From: Rhizobium subbaraonis
GTDB taxonomy: Bacteria > Pseudomonadota > Alphaproteobacteria > Rhizobiales > Rhizobiaceae
DNA: 64,000 nucleotides
Reading direction: 5' to 3'
NCBI RefSeq assembly: GCF_900220975.1
Contig: NZ_OBQD01000003.1
Span: forward strand, 248,001-312,000
Below the pieces are notes generated by a model, which ran no database searches, was not told the DNA's origin, and saw only the letters and a list, made by a program, of their open reading frames with translations. Numbering within the stretch: position 1 is the stretch's first letter; every line of letters starts with the position of its first letter. This document shows, in pieces, positions 1-10,012 of the stretch. The position numbers were made by a program, and so were the translations under genes.

Positions 1-871
1 AAGCCTTGCCGAAGGCGGCATGTGAATCGGTACCGCCCTCCGGCTGGGTCGGCAGCGCATTGACGTAGGCGAGGGCGGCGTCCGTGCCCCAGGCAAACGT
101 CGTTTCAGTCTGCATTTTGTCGTTGTAGGACACCGCGGCCGTGCGAACGAGCTCCTTGTTCGGGTCTGCGGTATTCAGCTGCGTCACGAGATTGGCGACC
201 GCCAGTTTCAGCGCGCCGATCTTGCGGGTGTAGCAAGGCTTCGTCTCGGAGATGTTGCTGCCCCAGTTCTTCTCCGTCCAGTTCTTGCACTTCTGCGTGC
301 TGCTGGCGATATCGTTGGTGATGAACGACATCGAGCCGGAGCGGTCGAGCACGAGGAACATCGAAAGTGCGTTCTTCGATTCCGTGGCGCTCTTGGCCGA
401 GGTCGACGCGTTCACGGTGGAGACGTCCTTGACCAGCAGGCGGGTGAGCGGGTTGAGGTCCACGCCATACTGGGCATTGATCTGCACCACGAACTGTTTT
501 CCGGTGCCGACCGTCGCAATCTGCTGGATATCGATTTCGGAGTTGGACAGAAGCTCCAATTTCTCCTTGGCCGCCTCGTCGTCGAGATCGCTGCCGTCCT
601 GCATCTGCGTCTTGAGGAACTGCATGGCCAGAAGCTTTGCGTCCGCCTCCGTGTACTTGTCGTTTGCCAGCGCCGAGGCGGCTGCAAGGGCTGCCGAGTC
701 GGCCGCATCCTGCAGCCGCGACTTCGTCATCATGATCTGCGTCAGGTCGATAGAGATGCCGCCGGCGCCCAGCAGCACCGGAAGCAGCAATGCCGTCATC
801 ATGCCGAAGTTACCGCGACGGTCCTTTATCAGGCGGGAAAGGACACCCTGTTTTTCCGTTGCCAGTTTCAT
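1..871 (-). CDS. TadG-like pilus assembly protein with von Willebrand A domain (partial, 3' end outside window)
   Basis: The reading frame opens at the ATG complementary to 869-871 and stays open to the left edge, so only about 290 N-terminal residues are visible. Residues about 18-45 form the TadE/TadG-type N-terminus: a basic stretch with RRGNFG, then one hydrophobic segment. Residues 171-181 contain a MIDAS-like LDRSGSM motif (Asp176, Ser178, Ser180), marking a vWA domain. Proteins of this build belong to the Tad/Flp pilus machinery and sit in the inner membrane with the vWA part in the periplasm. No other tad gene is in the window; neighbours may lie to the left. The two ATGs just upstream (888, 894) are out of frame. 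Function is inferred from the family. Confidence 0.82.
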   Translation of the reverse strand, partial: MKLATEKQGVLSRLIKDRRGNFGMMTALLLPVLLGAGGISIDLTQIMMTKSRLQDAADSAALAAASALANDKYTEADAKLLAMQFLKTQMQDGSDLDDEAAKEKLELLSNSEIDIQQIATVGTGKQFVVQINAQYGVDLNPLTRLLVKDVSTVNASTSAKSATESKNALSMFLVLDRSGSMSFITNDIASSTQKCKNWTEKNWGSNISETKPCYTRKIGALKLAVANLVTQLNTADPNKELVRTAAVSYNDKMQTETTFAWGTDAALAYVNALPTQPEGGTDSHAAFGKA

Positions 872-1085
872 TTTGGAAGCCACCCCATCGTCATAATGTT
901 GCAGCGACGATAGCGTGGAAAAATTATCCGCCGGTTTCGGCAAAAGCTAAAATTGGAGGCATATGCGAAAAAGAGCCCGGAAAGCAGTGGGTTGCGGGTG
1001 GTGGCCGGTGTCTCCAATCGGGACTCGCAGGCAGGCCGCCGGCCGCCTGTGCCAAAATCGGACAACCCCTCCGGTTTGCCTTTGC

Positions 1086-1973
1086 CTAACCCTGCGGGGT
1101 CACGGGAATGACGTCGACGGCCTGTGACGTCGTCTGCTGGCCGTAGCTCTTGACGATGCCGATGACGGGTGCCACGTCGGCGTAGTCGCGGCCATAGCCG
1201 ACGACGATGTGGTCGCTGCCGGCGGGGATGTTGTTGGTCGGGTCCAGCTCGATCCAGCCGGTCACGCGCCCGCACCAGAGGCGCACCCAGGCGTGCATTG
1301 CGTCGGCGCCTTCGAGCCTCTCCTTTCCCGCCGGCGGGATGGTGCGCAGGAAGCCGCTGACATAGCCTGCGGGAATGCCGAGGCTGCGCAGCGCCACGAT
1401 CATCACATGGGTGAAATCCTGGCAGACGCCACGCTTGAGGCGGAATGCCTCGATGGGGGTGGTCTCCACCGACGTCGCTTCGGCGTCATAGGTGAAGTCT
1501 GCATGGATGCGCTCGCAGATCGCGTTGCCGATCTCCTGCACGGTCATACCGTCGCGGGCGATCGAGCGCGCGTACTCGGCAATCACCGGACAATGGGGCA
1601 GGCGGGGGCTGTGACCGGTGAAGTGGTGGGGCGATGCCGGATCGAGAGACCAATAGGCCGCGATCTCCCTGGAAAGCTCGCCCGGGCGCGGCGAAAAATC
1701 CGGAAGGTCCTCGCGGATATCCACCTGCACCCGTGCCTGCATGTCAACCTCCAGCCGGTCATGGGCATTGCGGAAGAGGATCGAGGTCGCCGAGTTCTCG
1801 AAGAAATCGACGAGGCCGTTGCGCTCCACCGGCTGGGGGACGATGTCGATCGCGCCGGCGATCAGCCGCTGGCGGCCGGGAATCGAGCGCGGCAGGATAC
1901 GGACCATGTGCCGGCCGCCGGAGACCGCAACCTCGTAGTCGTACTCGATGCGCAGGTTGATGTCGTACAGCAT
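1086..1973 (-). CDS. Transglutaminase-like cysteine protease family protein
   Basis: A 295-residue protein with the bacterial transglutaminase N-terminal domain (about 1-85) and a transglutaminase-like core (about 150-255). The expected triad is present: Cys184 in GVCQDF, His227 in MHAW and Asp244 in ELDPTNN. It is the last gene of a three-gene operon, 12 nt after the ATP-grasp/alpha-E gene. In the family literature these proteins are predicted peptidases or amidases that act against or with a neighbouring ATP-grasp amide ligase; the substrate is unknown. No signal peptide is visible, so it should be cytoplasmic. Confidence 0.88.
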   Translation of the reverse strand: MLYDINLRIEYDYEVAVSGGRHMVRILPRSIPGRQRLIAGAIDIVPQPVERNGLVDFFENSATSILFRNAHDRLEVDMQARVQVDIREDLPDFSPRPGELSREIAAYWSLDPASPHHFTGHSPRLPHCPVIAEYARSIARDGMTVQEIGNAICERIHADFTYDAEATSVETTPIEAFRLKRGVCQDFTHVMIVALRSLGIPAGYVSGFLRTIPPAGKERLEGADAMHAWVRLWCGRVTGWIELDPTNNIPAGSDHIVVGYGRDYADVAPVIGIVKSYGQQTTSQAVDVIPVTPQG

Positions 1974-1985
1974 GGTGTGGGGGTC

Positions 1986-4397
1986 TCAGCTCAGGTAGGT
2001 CTGGCCGAGGATATCGGACAGCTTTTCAAGCTCGCCTTCGAAGCGGCGATAGGCCTCGGGCGTCATTCCTTCCGGCGTCATGACGGCGAGGCCCGCATGC
2101 AGGCGCATCGCCTCGCGATAGAAGGGAGACATCTGCCCGTTCGAGTAGGCGAAGGGCAGTTGCTCGATCTCCGTCTTGATCTCGTTCAGCTGGTAGAGCA
2201 CGGAGCGCGGGTTCAGCGGATCGAGCGCGAGAAGATCGGTCACGGTCAGCCGCGCCGTCGCCACGTTGTAGCGGCGGCGGTGGGTCATCACGCTGTCGCC
2301 TATCTCCAGAAGCATGTCGAGCGCGCCGTCCGGGGCATCCTCGCCGGCGAGGTGGCGCAGGAGGCGCGTCATGTGCAGGCCGCGCTCGAGATAGCGGCCG
2401 ATCGAAAGGAAGCGCCAGCCGGTGAAACGGTACATGTTCTCGTGCACGAGGCCGGCAAAGCCCGCGAGCTTGCGCAGCAGGACGGTCATCGCGCGCGTCG
2501 CGTCGTCGCCGGGCTGGACGGACGAATGGAAGCGGCGCGCGGTCTTTGCGAGGTCGGCAAGGGCCAGCCAGCCGTCCGGGGAGAAGCGGTCGCGAATGTT
2601 GCTGGCGCTGAAAACGGCGCTGTCGATGTTGATCACCAGGCTCGACGGCACGGGCTCGGCCGTGTCGATGTCCAGTTCCTTCAGATAATCGGTGACGTCC
2701 CTCAGCAGCGGCTGGTCCGGATCGGCATATTCGGCGAAGCGGCCGTGCCAGGCGCGCAGGATCCGCAGTGCGCCTTCGGCGCGCTCGATGTAGCGGCCGA
2801 GCCAGAAGAGATTGTCGGCGGCCCGGCTCGGCAGGCTGCCGGGCATGTTGCGGGTGAAATTTTCGTCGGCGGGCAGCAGTGTCGTCCGGTCGACCGGCTT
2901 GTCGCTGACGATCCAGACGTCGGCGGCGGACCCGCCGTCCTGCATGGTGATCGCCGAAACATCGTTGCCGGAGCTGATGCGGGCGAAGCCGCCGGGCATG
3001 ATCTGCCAGCCGTCGCCGGTGCGGGCGGCGAAGACGCGCAGGCTCATCGGCCGAGGCACCAGCTTGCCGTCGACATAGGCCGGCGTCGTGGAAAGCGTGA
3101 CGGCCTCCTGACCGACGAGGCCGCTGCCGTCGCTGTCGAGCCAGTCCGTGATCGAAAGCTTGGCGTTTTCGCGCAAGGCGGAGCCCAGCACGGAGCGGCC
3201 GTTGTCGTCGAAGAAGGGACGCGTGGAGAAGGCCGGTCCGATAACCATCTTTTCGATATTGGCGGCGACCTGCTCGCGCTCCAGTTTCTGGCCGCACCAC
3301 CAGGTGGCGATGCTCGGCAGCAGCAGGTCCTCGCCGGTCAGGTGCCGGCAGATGGTTGGCATGAAGGCGAGCAGCGCGCGGGTCTCCAGGATGCCGGTGC
3401 CAAGCGCGTTGACGATGCGCACGGAACCTGCGCGCAGGGCCTCGACGATGCCGGGCGTGCCGAGCTGCGACTGGTGGTTCAACTCCAGCGGGTCGGCGAA
3501 GCTGGCGTCGAGGCGCCGCCACAACACGCTGACGGGCTTAAGCCCCGCGACCGTGCGCACCATCACCCGGCCGCGAACAACCGTCAGGTCCTCGCCTTCC
3601 AAGAGGGTGAAGCCGAGGTAGCGGGCGATATAGGCGTGTTCGAAATAGGTCTCGTTGGCCGGACCCGGCGAGAGCACGGCGATACGGTCGTCCTCGAACT
3701 GGCGGCCGGCCAGAAGCGCGTCGCGAAAGGCGCCGAAAAAGCCCGCAAGCCTGTGCACATGCGCTTCGGCATAGACGTCGGAGAAGGCGCGGGCGGTGGC
3801 GACGCGGTTCTCCAGCGCAAAGCCGGCGCCCGATGGCGCCTCGGTCCTGTCGGACAGCACCCACCAGTTGCCGTCGGGGCCGCGTCCGACCTCGAAGGAA
3901 CAGAAGTGCAGGAAGTGGCCGCCGGCGGGCGTCAGTCCCACCAGAGGGCGCAGATATTCGGAATTGGTGCCAATGAGGGATGCCGGCAAGAGGCCCTCCG
4001 ACACCAGCCGGGCAGGGCCGTAGATGTCGGCCGCGATCATCTCCAGCAGCTCGGCCCGCTGAACCAAGCCGCGCGACAGCGTCTCCCATTCGGACTGATC
4101 GATCAGCACCGGTATGTGCGACAACGGCCATGCACGCTCGCCGCCGGCATCCTTGCCATAGGCGCGGTAGAAGACGCCGGCGTCGCGCAGATAGCGGTCG
4201 GCGCGGGCGAAGCGGCTTGCCAGTTCCGCCTCGTCCATCCGGCGGAGAGCCGAGAGGAGCGGCTGCCAGACCGGTCGCACGGTGCCGTCGGGGGCGACCA
4301 TCTCGTCGGCGATGCCCGGCAAGGGCGCATATTTCATGAGCCCCTCCAATACCGGGTTCCCGTCGATACGCTCCGCCTCGGCAGCCGTTGATGTCAA
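1986..4397 (-). CDS. Circularly permuted ATP-grasp (type 2) and alpha-E domain fusion protein
   Basis: An 803-residue protein with two parts. Residues about 20-500 match circularly permuted ATP-grasp ligases; recognisable blocks are GTNSEYLRPL (143-152), LSPGPANETYFEH (242-254), LGTPGI (312-317) and NALGTGILE (330-338). Residues about 519-800 form the all-helical alpha-E domain, opening with the typical LPSRAADNLFWLGRYIERAE. In many bacteria these are two adjacent genes; here they are one polypeptide. ATP-grasp proteins of this class are predicted to form amide bonds between amino acids or peptides. The gene starts 3 nt after the DUF2126 gene ends and is followed after 12 nt by a transglutaminase gene, so the three are surely co-transcribed. 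The true product is unknown. Confidence 0.88.
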   Translation of the reverse strand: MTSTAAEAERIDGNPVLEGLMKYAPLPGIADEMVAPDGTVRPVWQPLLSALRRMDEAELASRFARADRYLRDAGVFYRAYGKDAGGERAWPLSHIPVLIDQSEWETLSRGLVQRAELLEMIAADIYGPARLVSEGLLPASLIGTNSEYLRPLVGLTPAGGHFLHFCSFEVGRGPDGNWWVLSDRTEAPSGAGFALENRVATARAFSDVYAEAHVHRLAGFFGAFRDALLAGRQFEDDRIAVLSPGPANETYFEHAYIARYLGFTLLEGEDLTVVRGRVMVRTVAGLKPVSVLWRRLDASFADPLELNHQSQLGTPGIVEALRAGSVRIVNALGTGILETRALLAFMPTICRHLTGEDLLLPSIATWWCGQKLEREQVAANIEKMVIGPAFSTRPFFDDNGRSVLGSALRENAKLSITDWLDSDGSGLVGQEAVTLSTTPAYVDGKLVPRPMSLRVFAARTGDGWQIMPGGFARISSGNDVSAITMQDGGSAADVWIVSDKPVDRTTLLPADENFTRNMPGSLPSRAADNLFWLGRYIERAEGALRILRAWHGRFAEYADPDQPLLRDVTDYLKELDIDTAEPVPSSLVINIDSAVFSASNIRDRFSPDGWLALADLAKTARRFHSSVQPGDDATRAMTVLLRKLAGFAGLVHENMYRFTGWRFLSIGRYLERGLHMTRLLRHLAGEDAPDGALDMLLEIGDSVMTHRRRYNVATARLTVTDLLALDPLNPRSVLYQLNEIKTEIEQLPFAYSNGQMSPFYREAMRLHAGLAVMTPEGMTPEAYRRFEGELEKLSDILGQTYLS

Positions 4398-4400
4398 GTC

Positions 4401-7400
4401 CTACACTCCTGCGGGACGACGAAGATCGAGTGTCAGCGGGAACTCCCGCGAGATGGCTTCTTCGTAAACCCCGTAGCCGCCCGGGGTGTGTCCCCAGGGC
4501 TCGAAGCGGGCCAGTCGTCTGGCTTCCGCCTCGTTTCCGTTCACAGGGAAGGTGTCATAGTTTCGCCCGCCCGGATGGGCAACGTGGTAAATGCAGCCGC
4601 CCACCGCTCTGTGAGACCATGTATCATAAATGTCGAAGGTGAGCGGCGTATTAACGGGCAGCGCGGGGTGCAGGCCGGAAGCCGGCTGCCAGGCCTTGTA
4701 ACGGACGCCGGCAACGGCGACGCCGCTCTCCGCGGTCGGCGCGAGCGGCACCCGCCGGCGGTTGCAGGTGACGACATAGCGTTGCGGGTTCGCCGTCTCC
4801 AGCTTCACCTGCAGCCGCTCGACGGACGAATCGACATAGCGCACCGTGCCGCCGATGGCGCCCTGCTCGCCCATCACATGCCAGGGCTCCAGCGCCTGGC
4901 GCAGCTCCAGCTTCGCGCCCTCGTACTCGACCTCGCCGCAGAAGGGGAAGCGGAATTCCAGCTGGGCTGCGAACCATTCCGGGCGGATTTCGAAGCCGTT
5001 CTGCCTGAGATCGGCGAGCACCTCGAGGAAATCCTGCCAGACGTGATGCGGCAGCATGAACCGGTCGTGCAACGTCGTACCCCAGCGGACGAAGGAACCC
5101 GTGGCCGGCTTCAGCCAGAAGCGGGCGATCAGTGCCCGGATCAGGAGCTGCTGCGCCAGGCTCATGCGCGCATTCGGCGGCATCTCGAAGCCGCGGAATT
5201 CCACCAGGCCCAGCCGGCCGGTCGGGCCATCGGGCGAGAACAGCTTGTCGATGCAGATCTCGGAGCGGTGGGTGTTGCCGGTGACGTCGACGAGCAGGTT
5301 GCGGAACAGCCGGTCGACGAGCCAGGGAAGCGGTGGCGCACCCTCGCCGGGGGCGGGCACCTGCGAAAGCGCGATCTCCAGCTCGTACAGGCCGTCGTGG
5401 CGGGCCTCGTCGATGCGCGGCGCCTGGCTCGTCGGGCCGATGAACAGGCCGGAAAAGAGATAGGAGAGAGAGGGATGGCGCTGCCAGTGCAGCACGAGGC
5501 TCTTCAGAAGGTCCGGCCGGCGCAGGAAGGGGCTGTCGTTCGGATTCTTGCCGCCGACGACGACGTGGTTGCCGCCGCCGGTGCCGGTATGGCGGCCGTC
5601 GATCATGAACTTGTCAGCGCCCAGCCGGCTCTGGCGAGCCTCCTCGTAGACGGCGGTGGTGATGTCGACGCAGTCCTGCCAGTCGTAGGCCGGGTGAATG
5701 TTCACCTCGATGACGCCGGGATCCGGCGCGACGCGGACGACGTTCAGCCGCTCGTCGTGCGGGGGCGCATAGCCCTCGATATGCACCGGCAGGCCGAGTG
5801 CGCTTGCGGCGCGTTCGGCCGCGGCGATGAGCTCGAGATATTCCTCGACGCCTTTGGTCGGCGGCATGAAGACGCAGAGCCTGCCGTCGCGGGGCTCGAC
5901 GCTGATGGCCGTGCGGACCTTGCCGACGATATCGGACACGACCTGCTCGACCTGTTCCTGCTGGCCTTCGGTGGCGTGGAAGTCCATCGTGATCTGGCGG
6001 TGCGGATCGGCAAAGTCCGGCAGGTCGCCGCGTTCGACCGTGGGATCGACGGGGTTGATGTAGGGGTAGGCGGAGGGTGGAATCCAGGGCAGCGAGCCCA
6101 GCGGCAGGCGGTAGCCGACCGGGCTGTCGCCGGGGACGAGAAAGAGGCGGCCGCGCCGGGTCTGCCATTTCTCGCTGATCCAGCGCTGGCCGGCGGCACG
6201 AGCGTTCCACGCCTGCACGGGCAGCACGTAGCCGCTTGGCCTGGTCAGTCCCCGCTCGAAGACGCGGGCGATGCGGCTTCGAGCTTCCGGATCCTCCAGC
6301 TTGGAGTTCGACGGGTCGACGTTGTCGGGGAGGTTTGCTTCCTTCAGGAGCCACTCGCCGGGGTCCTCATAGGCCGGAAGCACCATCTCCGTCTCGATGC
6401 CGAGCTCGCCGGCGATCGTCGTCAGGAGACGCTCTGCATCGCCGTCTGACACCGGATGGGTGGCATGTTCCTCGGCGATCAGCTCGGGATCGGACCAGAT
6501 CGGCTTGCCGTCGCGGCGCCAGTAGAGCGAGAAGGTCCAGCGGGGCAGGCTTTCGCCGGGATACCACTTGCCCTGGCCATAATGCAGGAAGCCGCCGGGG
6601 GCGAAGCGCTCGCGCAGGCGCCGGATCAGCGCGTCTGCCTTCTCCCGCTTGGTCGGGCCAACGGCGCCGGTGTTCCATTCCTCGGACTCAAAATCGTCGA
6701 TGGAGACGAAGGTCGGCTCGCCGCCCATCGTCAGGCGCACGTCGTTGTTTGCGAGCACCTGGTCGACGTCCTTGCCCAGCGCGTTCAGCGCCTCCCAGGA
6801 TTCGTCGGAGAAGGGCTTGGTGATCCGCGGGTGTTCGGCGACGCGGTCGATCTTCATGGCGAAGTCGAAGCTGGTATTCGCTTCGCCGAAATAGCCGCCG
6901 GTGATCGGTGCTGCGTTGCGATAGTGCGGGGTTGCGGCCAGGGGGATATGGCTTTCGCCGGTCAGGAGGCCCGAAGTCGGGTCGAGGCCGATCCAGCCGG
7001 CGCCAGGGAGATAGACTTCGCACCATGCATGCAGGTCGGTGAAGTCGTGGTCGGTGCCGGACGGGCCGTCCAGTGCCTTGAGGTCCGGTGTCAACTGGAT
7101 CAGGTAACCGGAGACGAAGCGCGCGGCGAAACCCAGATTGCGCAGGATCTGCACCAGCAGCCAACTCGAGTCACGGCAGGAGCCGAGCGCGAGCGTCAGC
7201 GTCTCCTCGGGCGTCTGCACGCCGGGTTCCATGCGGATGACGTAGTCGACCTTTTGCTGCAGCTTCGCATTGAGACCGACGACCATGTCGACGGTGCGCT
7301 GGCGGGAGCGGTCGACGGTGTCGAGGAAGGCTGAAAGCGCCGGCGTCAGCGGTTCCGGCTCGCGGTAGATGTGCAAATCCTCGCGCAGGTCGGCCGGATA

Positions 7401-7715
7401 GTCGAACGGCCAGTGCTCGGCCTCCTCCTCGACGAAGAAGTCGAAGGGATTGTAGACCGTCATGTCGGCGACGAGATCGACCTCGATCTTCAGCTCGGTC
7501 ACGGGCTCGGGAAAGACATATCGGGCGAGGTAGTTGCCGTAAGGATCCTGCTGCAGGTTGACGAAGTGATTCGCCGGCGAGACCTTCAGCGAATGGCCGA
7601 TCACCTTGGTTTTCGAGTGCGCGGCCGGCTTCAGCCGGATGATCTGTGGTCCCAGGCGGACCGGATTGTCATATTTATAGTGGGTCAGATGGTAGATACT
7701 GGCCTTGATCGACAT
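4401..7715 (-). CDS. Transglutaminase-DUF2126 protein, first gene of the ATP-grasp operon
   Basis: A 1104-residue protein. The start is the ATG at 7715 ([10 protein letters not shown]), which begins the conserved transglutaminase N-terminal domain and has an upstream purine tract; an in-frame start 25 codons earlier exists but encodes unconserved sequence. Residues about 1-95 are the transglutaminase N-terminal domain. Residues about 140-260 are the core, with triad candidates Cys180 (GSCRDSS), His229 (LHAW) and Asp245 (LDPTSG). The remaining roughly 780 residues are the DUF2126 region, which often accompanies this core. It leads the three-gene operon ending at 1086. The family is predicted to cleave or transfer amide bonds in a system built around an ATP-grasp ligase; no substrate is established. 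Confidence 0.9.
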   Translation of the reverse strand: MSIKASIYHLTHYKYDNPVRLGPQIIRLKPAAHSKTKVIGHSLKVSPANHFVNLQQDPYGNYLARYVFPEPVTELKIEVDLVADMTVYNPFDFFVEEEAEHWPFDYPADLREDLHIYREPEPLTPALSAFLDTVDRSRQRTVDMVVGLNAKLQQKVDYVIRMEPGVQTPEETLTLALGSCRDSSWLLVQILRNLGFAARFVSGYLIQLTPDLKALDGPSGTDHDFTDLHAWCEVYLPGAGWIGLDPTSGLLTGESHIPLAATPHYRNAAPITGGYFGEANTSFDFAMKIDRVAEHPRITKPFSDESWEALNALGKDVDQVLANNDVRLTMGGEPTFVSIDDFESEEWNTGAVGPTKREKADALIRRLRERFAPGGFLHYGQGKWYPGESLPRWTFSLYWRRDGKPIWSDPELIAEEHATHPVSDGDAERLLTTIAGELGIETEMVLPAYEDPGEWLLKEANLPDNVDPSNSKLEDPEARSRIARVFERGLTRPSGYVLPVQAWNARAAGQRWISEKWQTRRGRLFLVPGDSPVGYRLPLGSLPWIPPSAYPYINPVDPTVERGDLPDFADPHRQITMDFHATEGQQEQVEQVVSDIVGKVRTAISVEPRDGRLCVFMPPTKGVEEYLELIAAAERAASALGLPVHIEGYAPPHDERLNVVRVAPDPGVIEVNIHPAYDWQDCVDITTAVYEEARQSRLGADKFMIDGRHTGTGGGNHVVVGGKNPNDSPFLRRPDLLKSLVLHWQRHPSLSYLFSGLFIGPTSQAPRIDEARHDGLYELEIALSQVPAPGEGAPPLPWLVDRLFRNLLVDVTGNTHRSEICIDKLFSPDGPTGRLGLVEFRGFEMPPNARMSLAQQLLIRALIARFWLKPATGSFVRWGTTLHDRFMLPHHVWQDFLEVLADLRQNGFEIRPEWFAAQLEFRFPFCGEVEYEGAKLELRQALEPWHVMGEQGAIGGTVRYVDSSVERLQVKLETANPQRYVVTCNRRRVPLAPTAESGVAVAGVRYKAWQPASGLHPALPVNTPLTFDIYDTWSHRAVGGCIYHVAHPGGRNYDTFPVNGNEAEARRLARFEPWGHTPGGYGVYEEAISREFPLTLDLRRPAGV

Positions 7716-7811
7716 CAGCTCGCTTTTCCCCTCGTGACGGTCTTTGCCGCCATCGAGGGGAAGTTTGTGCAATGCAAAGCGAGATTGCAAGGGCCGTGGC
7801 GCCCGGGGGCC

Positions 7812-8579
7812 TCAGCGCCTCGAACCGACGAGGGCGAAATGCGCGCCCTGCGGATCGATTCCCTGGATGATCCATGCGCCGCCGGGCACCTCCATTGGTC
7901 CCATGACGACCTGCCCGCCTGCGCCATTGACGCGGTCGATGGCCGCGTCGATCGCATCGACGACGAAGTAGAAGCCCCAGTGCGGCGGTGCGGGGAGGTC
8001 CTTCGGCTTCGTCATCATGCCGCCGATCGTCTGGCCGTGCGACTTGAAGAGCTGATAGGTGCCCATCTCGCCCATATCCAGCGCCTCGTCCTTCTCCCAG
8101 CCGAAGAGGGAGGCGTAGAACGGCCAGGCGCCCTCCAGATCGCCCGCCATCAGCTCGTGCCAGCCGACGTGGCCGGGAGCCATCTGTTCACCGGCCGGCG
8201 GGGGCTCGTCACTAGAGCTGAACAGGCAAAAGGCGGCGCCGTGCGGATCGCCGACGACGGCGAAGCGGCCGATGCCGGGAATGTCTTCCGGCTCCCGGTA
8301 GACCTTGCCGCCCTTGGCCGCGATCTCCTTGGCGGTTGCATCGACGCTGTCGACGCCGATGTAGCCGATCCAGGCCGGCGGCATGCCTTCTGCCTCCTTC
8401 GGGGTGTTCATCAGGCCGGCTACCATCTGATCGTTTGCCGAAAACACCGTGTAGTTCATATCCGGCATGCCGGCGTCCTTGGCATTCCAGCCGACAACGG
8501 TCTTGTAGAACTTTTCGGCCGCGCCGATGTCGCTGGTCATCAATTCGTACCAGACGAACTTGCCTTGGGTATCGGACAT
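7812..8579 (-). CDS. VOC family protein with two glyoxalase-like domains
   Basis: A 255-residue protein made of two vicinal-oxygen-chelate modules (about 8-125 and 135-250). Each opens with the W-E-L-M type strand (FVWYELMT near residue 9, GWHELMAGD near 140) and ends with a strand carrying PHG or PQG. Such tandem-VOC proteins occur beside DUF899 and SRPBCC genes in rhizobia and actinobacteria; most have no assigned reaction. A good Shine-Dalgarno (aggaga) lies 5 nt before the ATG. It follows the DUF899 gene by 72 nt on the same strand and could share its transcript. The exact function is unknown. Confidence 0.85.
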   Translation of the reverse strand: MSDTQGKFVWYELMTSDIGAAEKFYKTVVGWNAKDAGMPDMNYTVFSANDQMVAGLMNTPKEAEGMPPAWIGYIGVDSVDATAKEIAAKGGKVYREPEDIPGIGRFAVVGDPHGAAFCLFSSSDEPPPAGEQMAPGHVGWHELMAGDLEGAWPFYASLFGWEKDEALDMGEMGTYQLFKSHGQTIGGMMTKPKDLPAPPHWGFYFVVDAIDAAIDRVNGAGGQVVMGPMEVPGGAWIIQGIDPQGAHFALVGSRR

Positions 8580-8651
8580 GATTTTCTCCTGGATTGTTCG
8601 AAGTCTTCGTTGCGGAAGCCGAAGGCGCGCAGGCCCGGTGTCCGACGCTGG

Positions 8652-9386
8652 CTAGCTGCAGCAGGATTGCGCTTTCGGCGCGTCGCCGTATTCGTCCTTG
8701 CGCTTGACGAAGCTCAGCGTGCCGGTCTCGTTGCGGCCCTTCGGTGCGCGGTCGAGCGTCATCAGCGTGCTCAGCAGTTCCTCCCCGCCGCGGGAATATT
8801 CCGAATAGGTATGGTACACGGTCCCGTCCTCGTCCCTAAAGAAGGCGCTCATGCCGGGCAGTTCGTCATGGGCGTCCTCGGACGGCGTCTCGCGAAAGTT
8901 GTAGTAGACCTTGCCGCGCCCGAGCTCTTCCCTGGTGAAGGAGACGTGATAGTCGAAGTTGAAGTCGCTGCCGTAAGAAGAGTACCACGGGAACTTCCAG
9001 CCCATGCGTTTCTTGTAGGCCTCGATCTTTTCCAGCGGCGCGCGGGAAATGCAGATGAAGGTGACGTCGTGGTGGTTGAGATGGGGCAGCATGCCGTCGA
9101 TGTGATCGGCCATGAACGAGCAGCCGGGGCAGCCGGCTTCCCAGTCCGGACCGAACATGAAATGGTAGACCATCAGCTGGCTGCGCCCGTCGAACAGGTC
9201 GGCAAGCGTTTTCCTGCCGGCCGGCGTGTCGAAGGCATAGGCCTTGTCCACCCGCACCCAGGGCAGCGCCAGTCGCTCGGCGCGCACCTTGTCGCGCAGA
9301 CGGGTCTCCTCCTTCTCCATGGCCAATAGCGCCTGGCGCGCCTTGACCCAATCCTCGCGCGAAACGACTTCGTGCTCCTGTCTCAT
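8652..9386 (-). CDS. DUF899 family thioredoxin-fold protein
   Basis: A 244-residue protein starting at MRQEHEVVSR; the GAGGAG Shine-Dalgarno 8 nt upstream selects this ATG over one nine codons earlier. It has the signature of the DUF899 group: WVRVDKAYAFDTPAG, then MFGPDWEAGCPGCSFMAD with a Cys-Pro-Gly-Cys pair near residues 91-94, in a thioredoxin-like fold. The C-terminus carries a second Cys pair (SCCS). Family members are assumed to be redox or thiol proteins, but no reaction is established. A perfect 16-bp palindrome about 39 nt upstream probably controls it. Confidence 0.87.
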   Translation of the reverse strand: MRQEHEVVSREDWVKARQALLAMEKEETRLRDKVRAERLALPWVRVDKAYAFDTPAGRKTLADLFDGRSQLMVYHFMFGPDWEAGCPGCSFMADHIDGMLPHLNHHDVTFICISRAPLEKIEAYKKRMGWKFPWYSSYGSDFNFDYHVSFTREELGRGKVYYNFRETPSEDAHDELPGMSAFFRDEDGTVYHTYSEYSRGGEELLSTLMTLDRAPKGRNETGTLSFVKRKDEYGDAPKAQSCCS

Positions 9387-9424
9387 GTTCGTAACTCCTC
9401 TTTCACGGAACATTTCGACTATTT

Positions 9425-9440
9425 ACGTTGATATCAACGT
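9425..9440. promoter_or_regulatory. Perfect 16-bp palindrome, probable operator for the DUF899 gene
   Basis: ACGTTGATATCAACGT is its own reverse complement over all 16 bases. It ends about 39 nt upstream of the DUF899 start codon, where it would overlap the core promoter. Size and AT-rich centre suit a dimeric ArsR- or TetR-type repressor. The binding protein is not known; the ArsR gene at 14911-15240 is one candidate. Confidence 0.55.
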
Positions 9441-9575
9441 TTGCCGTGCATGTCAAAGTTGCCGGCCTTGCGGCTGCGTGTGCCTCAAGGACGCAGCATA
9501 GCCCGGCATTCCGACATTCCCTTGTCAAAAAAAGCGCCGGCCATATCTAACGCCGCTCACGAGGAGTTGGACGCC

Positions 9576-9929
9576 ATGAAAAACAAACCCGCCTTCAGCC
9601 TGCCCGCGCTTTGCCTTGTCATCCTTTCGGCGGCCCTGCCGGCGGCGGCCGCAAGCTTCGACTGCGACCGCGCCGACCTTGCGGCAGACGAGAAAGCGAT
9701 CTGCGACAACAGGGCGCTGAACGACGCCGACGTCCGGATGGTCACGACCTTCGACATCCTGACCGGTCTGGTGGCGATGGGCGCGCGCGGCGAAATGCAG
9801 GATCGCCAGTCGCAATGGCTGAAGGAGCGCCAGGCCTGCGGCCCCGATGTCGCCTGCATCAAGGGCGCCTACGACAAGCGCATGCAGCAGTTGGACGAGG
9901 CCTACAAGAACATCAGCCGGCCGCTCTGA
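9576..9929 (+). CDS. LprI/YecT-like secreted protein (lysozyme-inhibitor LprI domain)
   Basis: A 117-residue protein starting at MKNKPAFSLP, with GAGGAG 9 nt upstream. Residues 1-24 are a Sec signal peptide (hydrophobic core LPALCLVILSAALPAAAA). The mature part begins SFDCDRADLAADEKAICDN and ends with WLKERQACGPDVACIKGAY, the cysteine pattern of LprI N-terminal-domain proteins. Some relatives inhibit lysozyme; many, including YecT-like proteins, have no known role. It should be periplasmic with two disulfides. It is a single-gene unit, divergent from DUF899. Confidence 0.83.
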   Translation: MKNKPAFSLPALCLVILSAALPAAAASFDCDRADLAADEKAICDNRALNDADVRMVTTFDILTGLVAMGARGEMQDRQSQWLKERQACGPDVACIKGAYDKRMQQLDEAYKNISRPL

Positions 9930-10012
9930 GGCGATACCCAGGCCGATGGAGCATATCCTGCTCCGAGCGCAGGCCGGGCTGGCCTCCAGGGTTCACCCTG
10001 CGGCAGGAATGC

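Noticed and set aside
963..1127. ATG at 963 with a strong TTGGAGG upstream, possible ~54-residue ORF
   Set aside because: It runs antisense into the end of the transglutaminase gene and its Cys/Trp/Pro-rich product looks like random GC-rich translation.
1209..4391. 1060-residue open frame on the plus strand
   Set aside because: It is the mirror frame of the transglutaminase and ATP-grasp genes, with His/Arg/Gly/Val-rich shadow composition and no family motifs.
4488..9329. Long plus-strand open frames opposite the DUF2126, VOC and DUF899 genes
   Set aside because: They are antisense shadows; the minus-strand proteins have clear catalytic motifs and ribosome sites.
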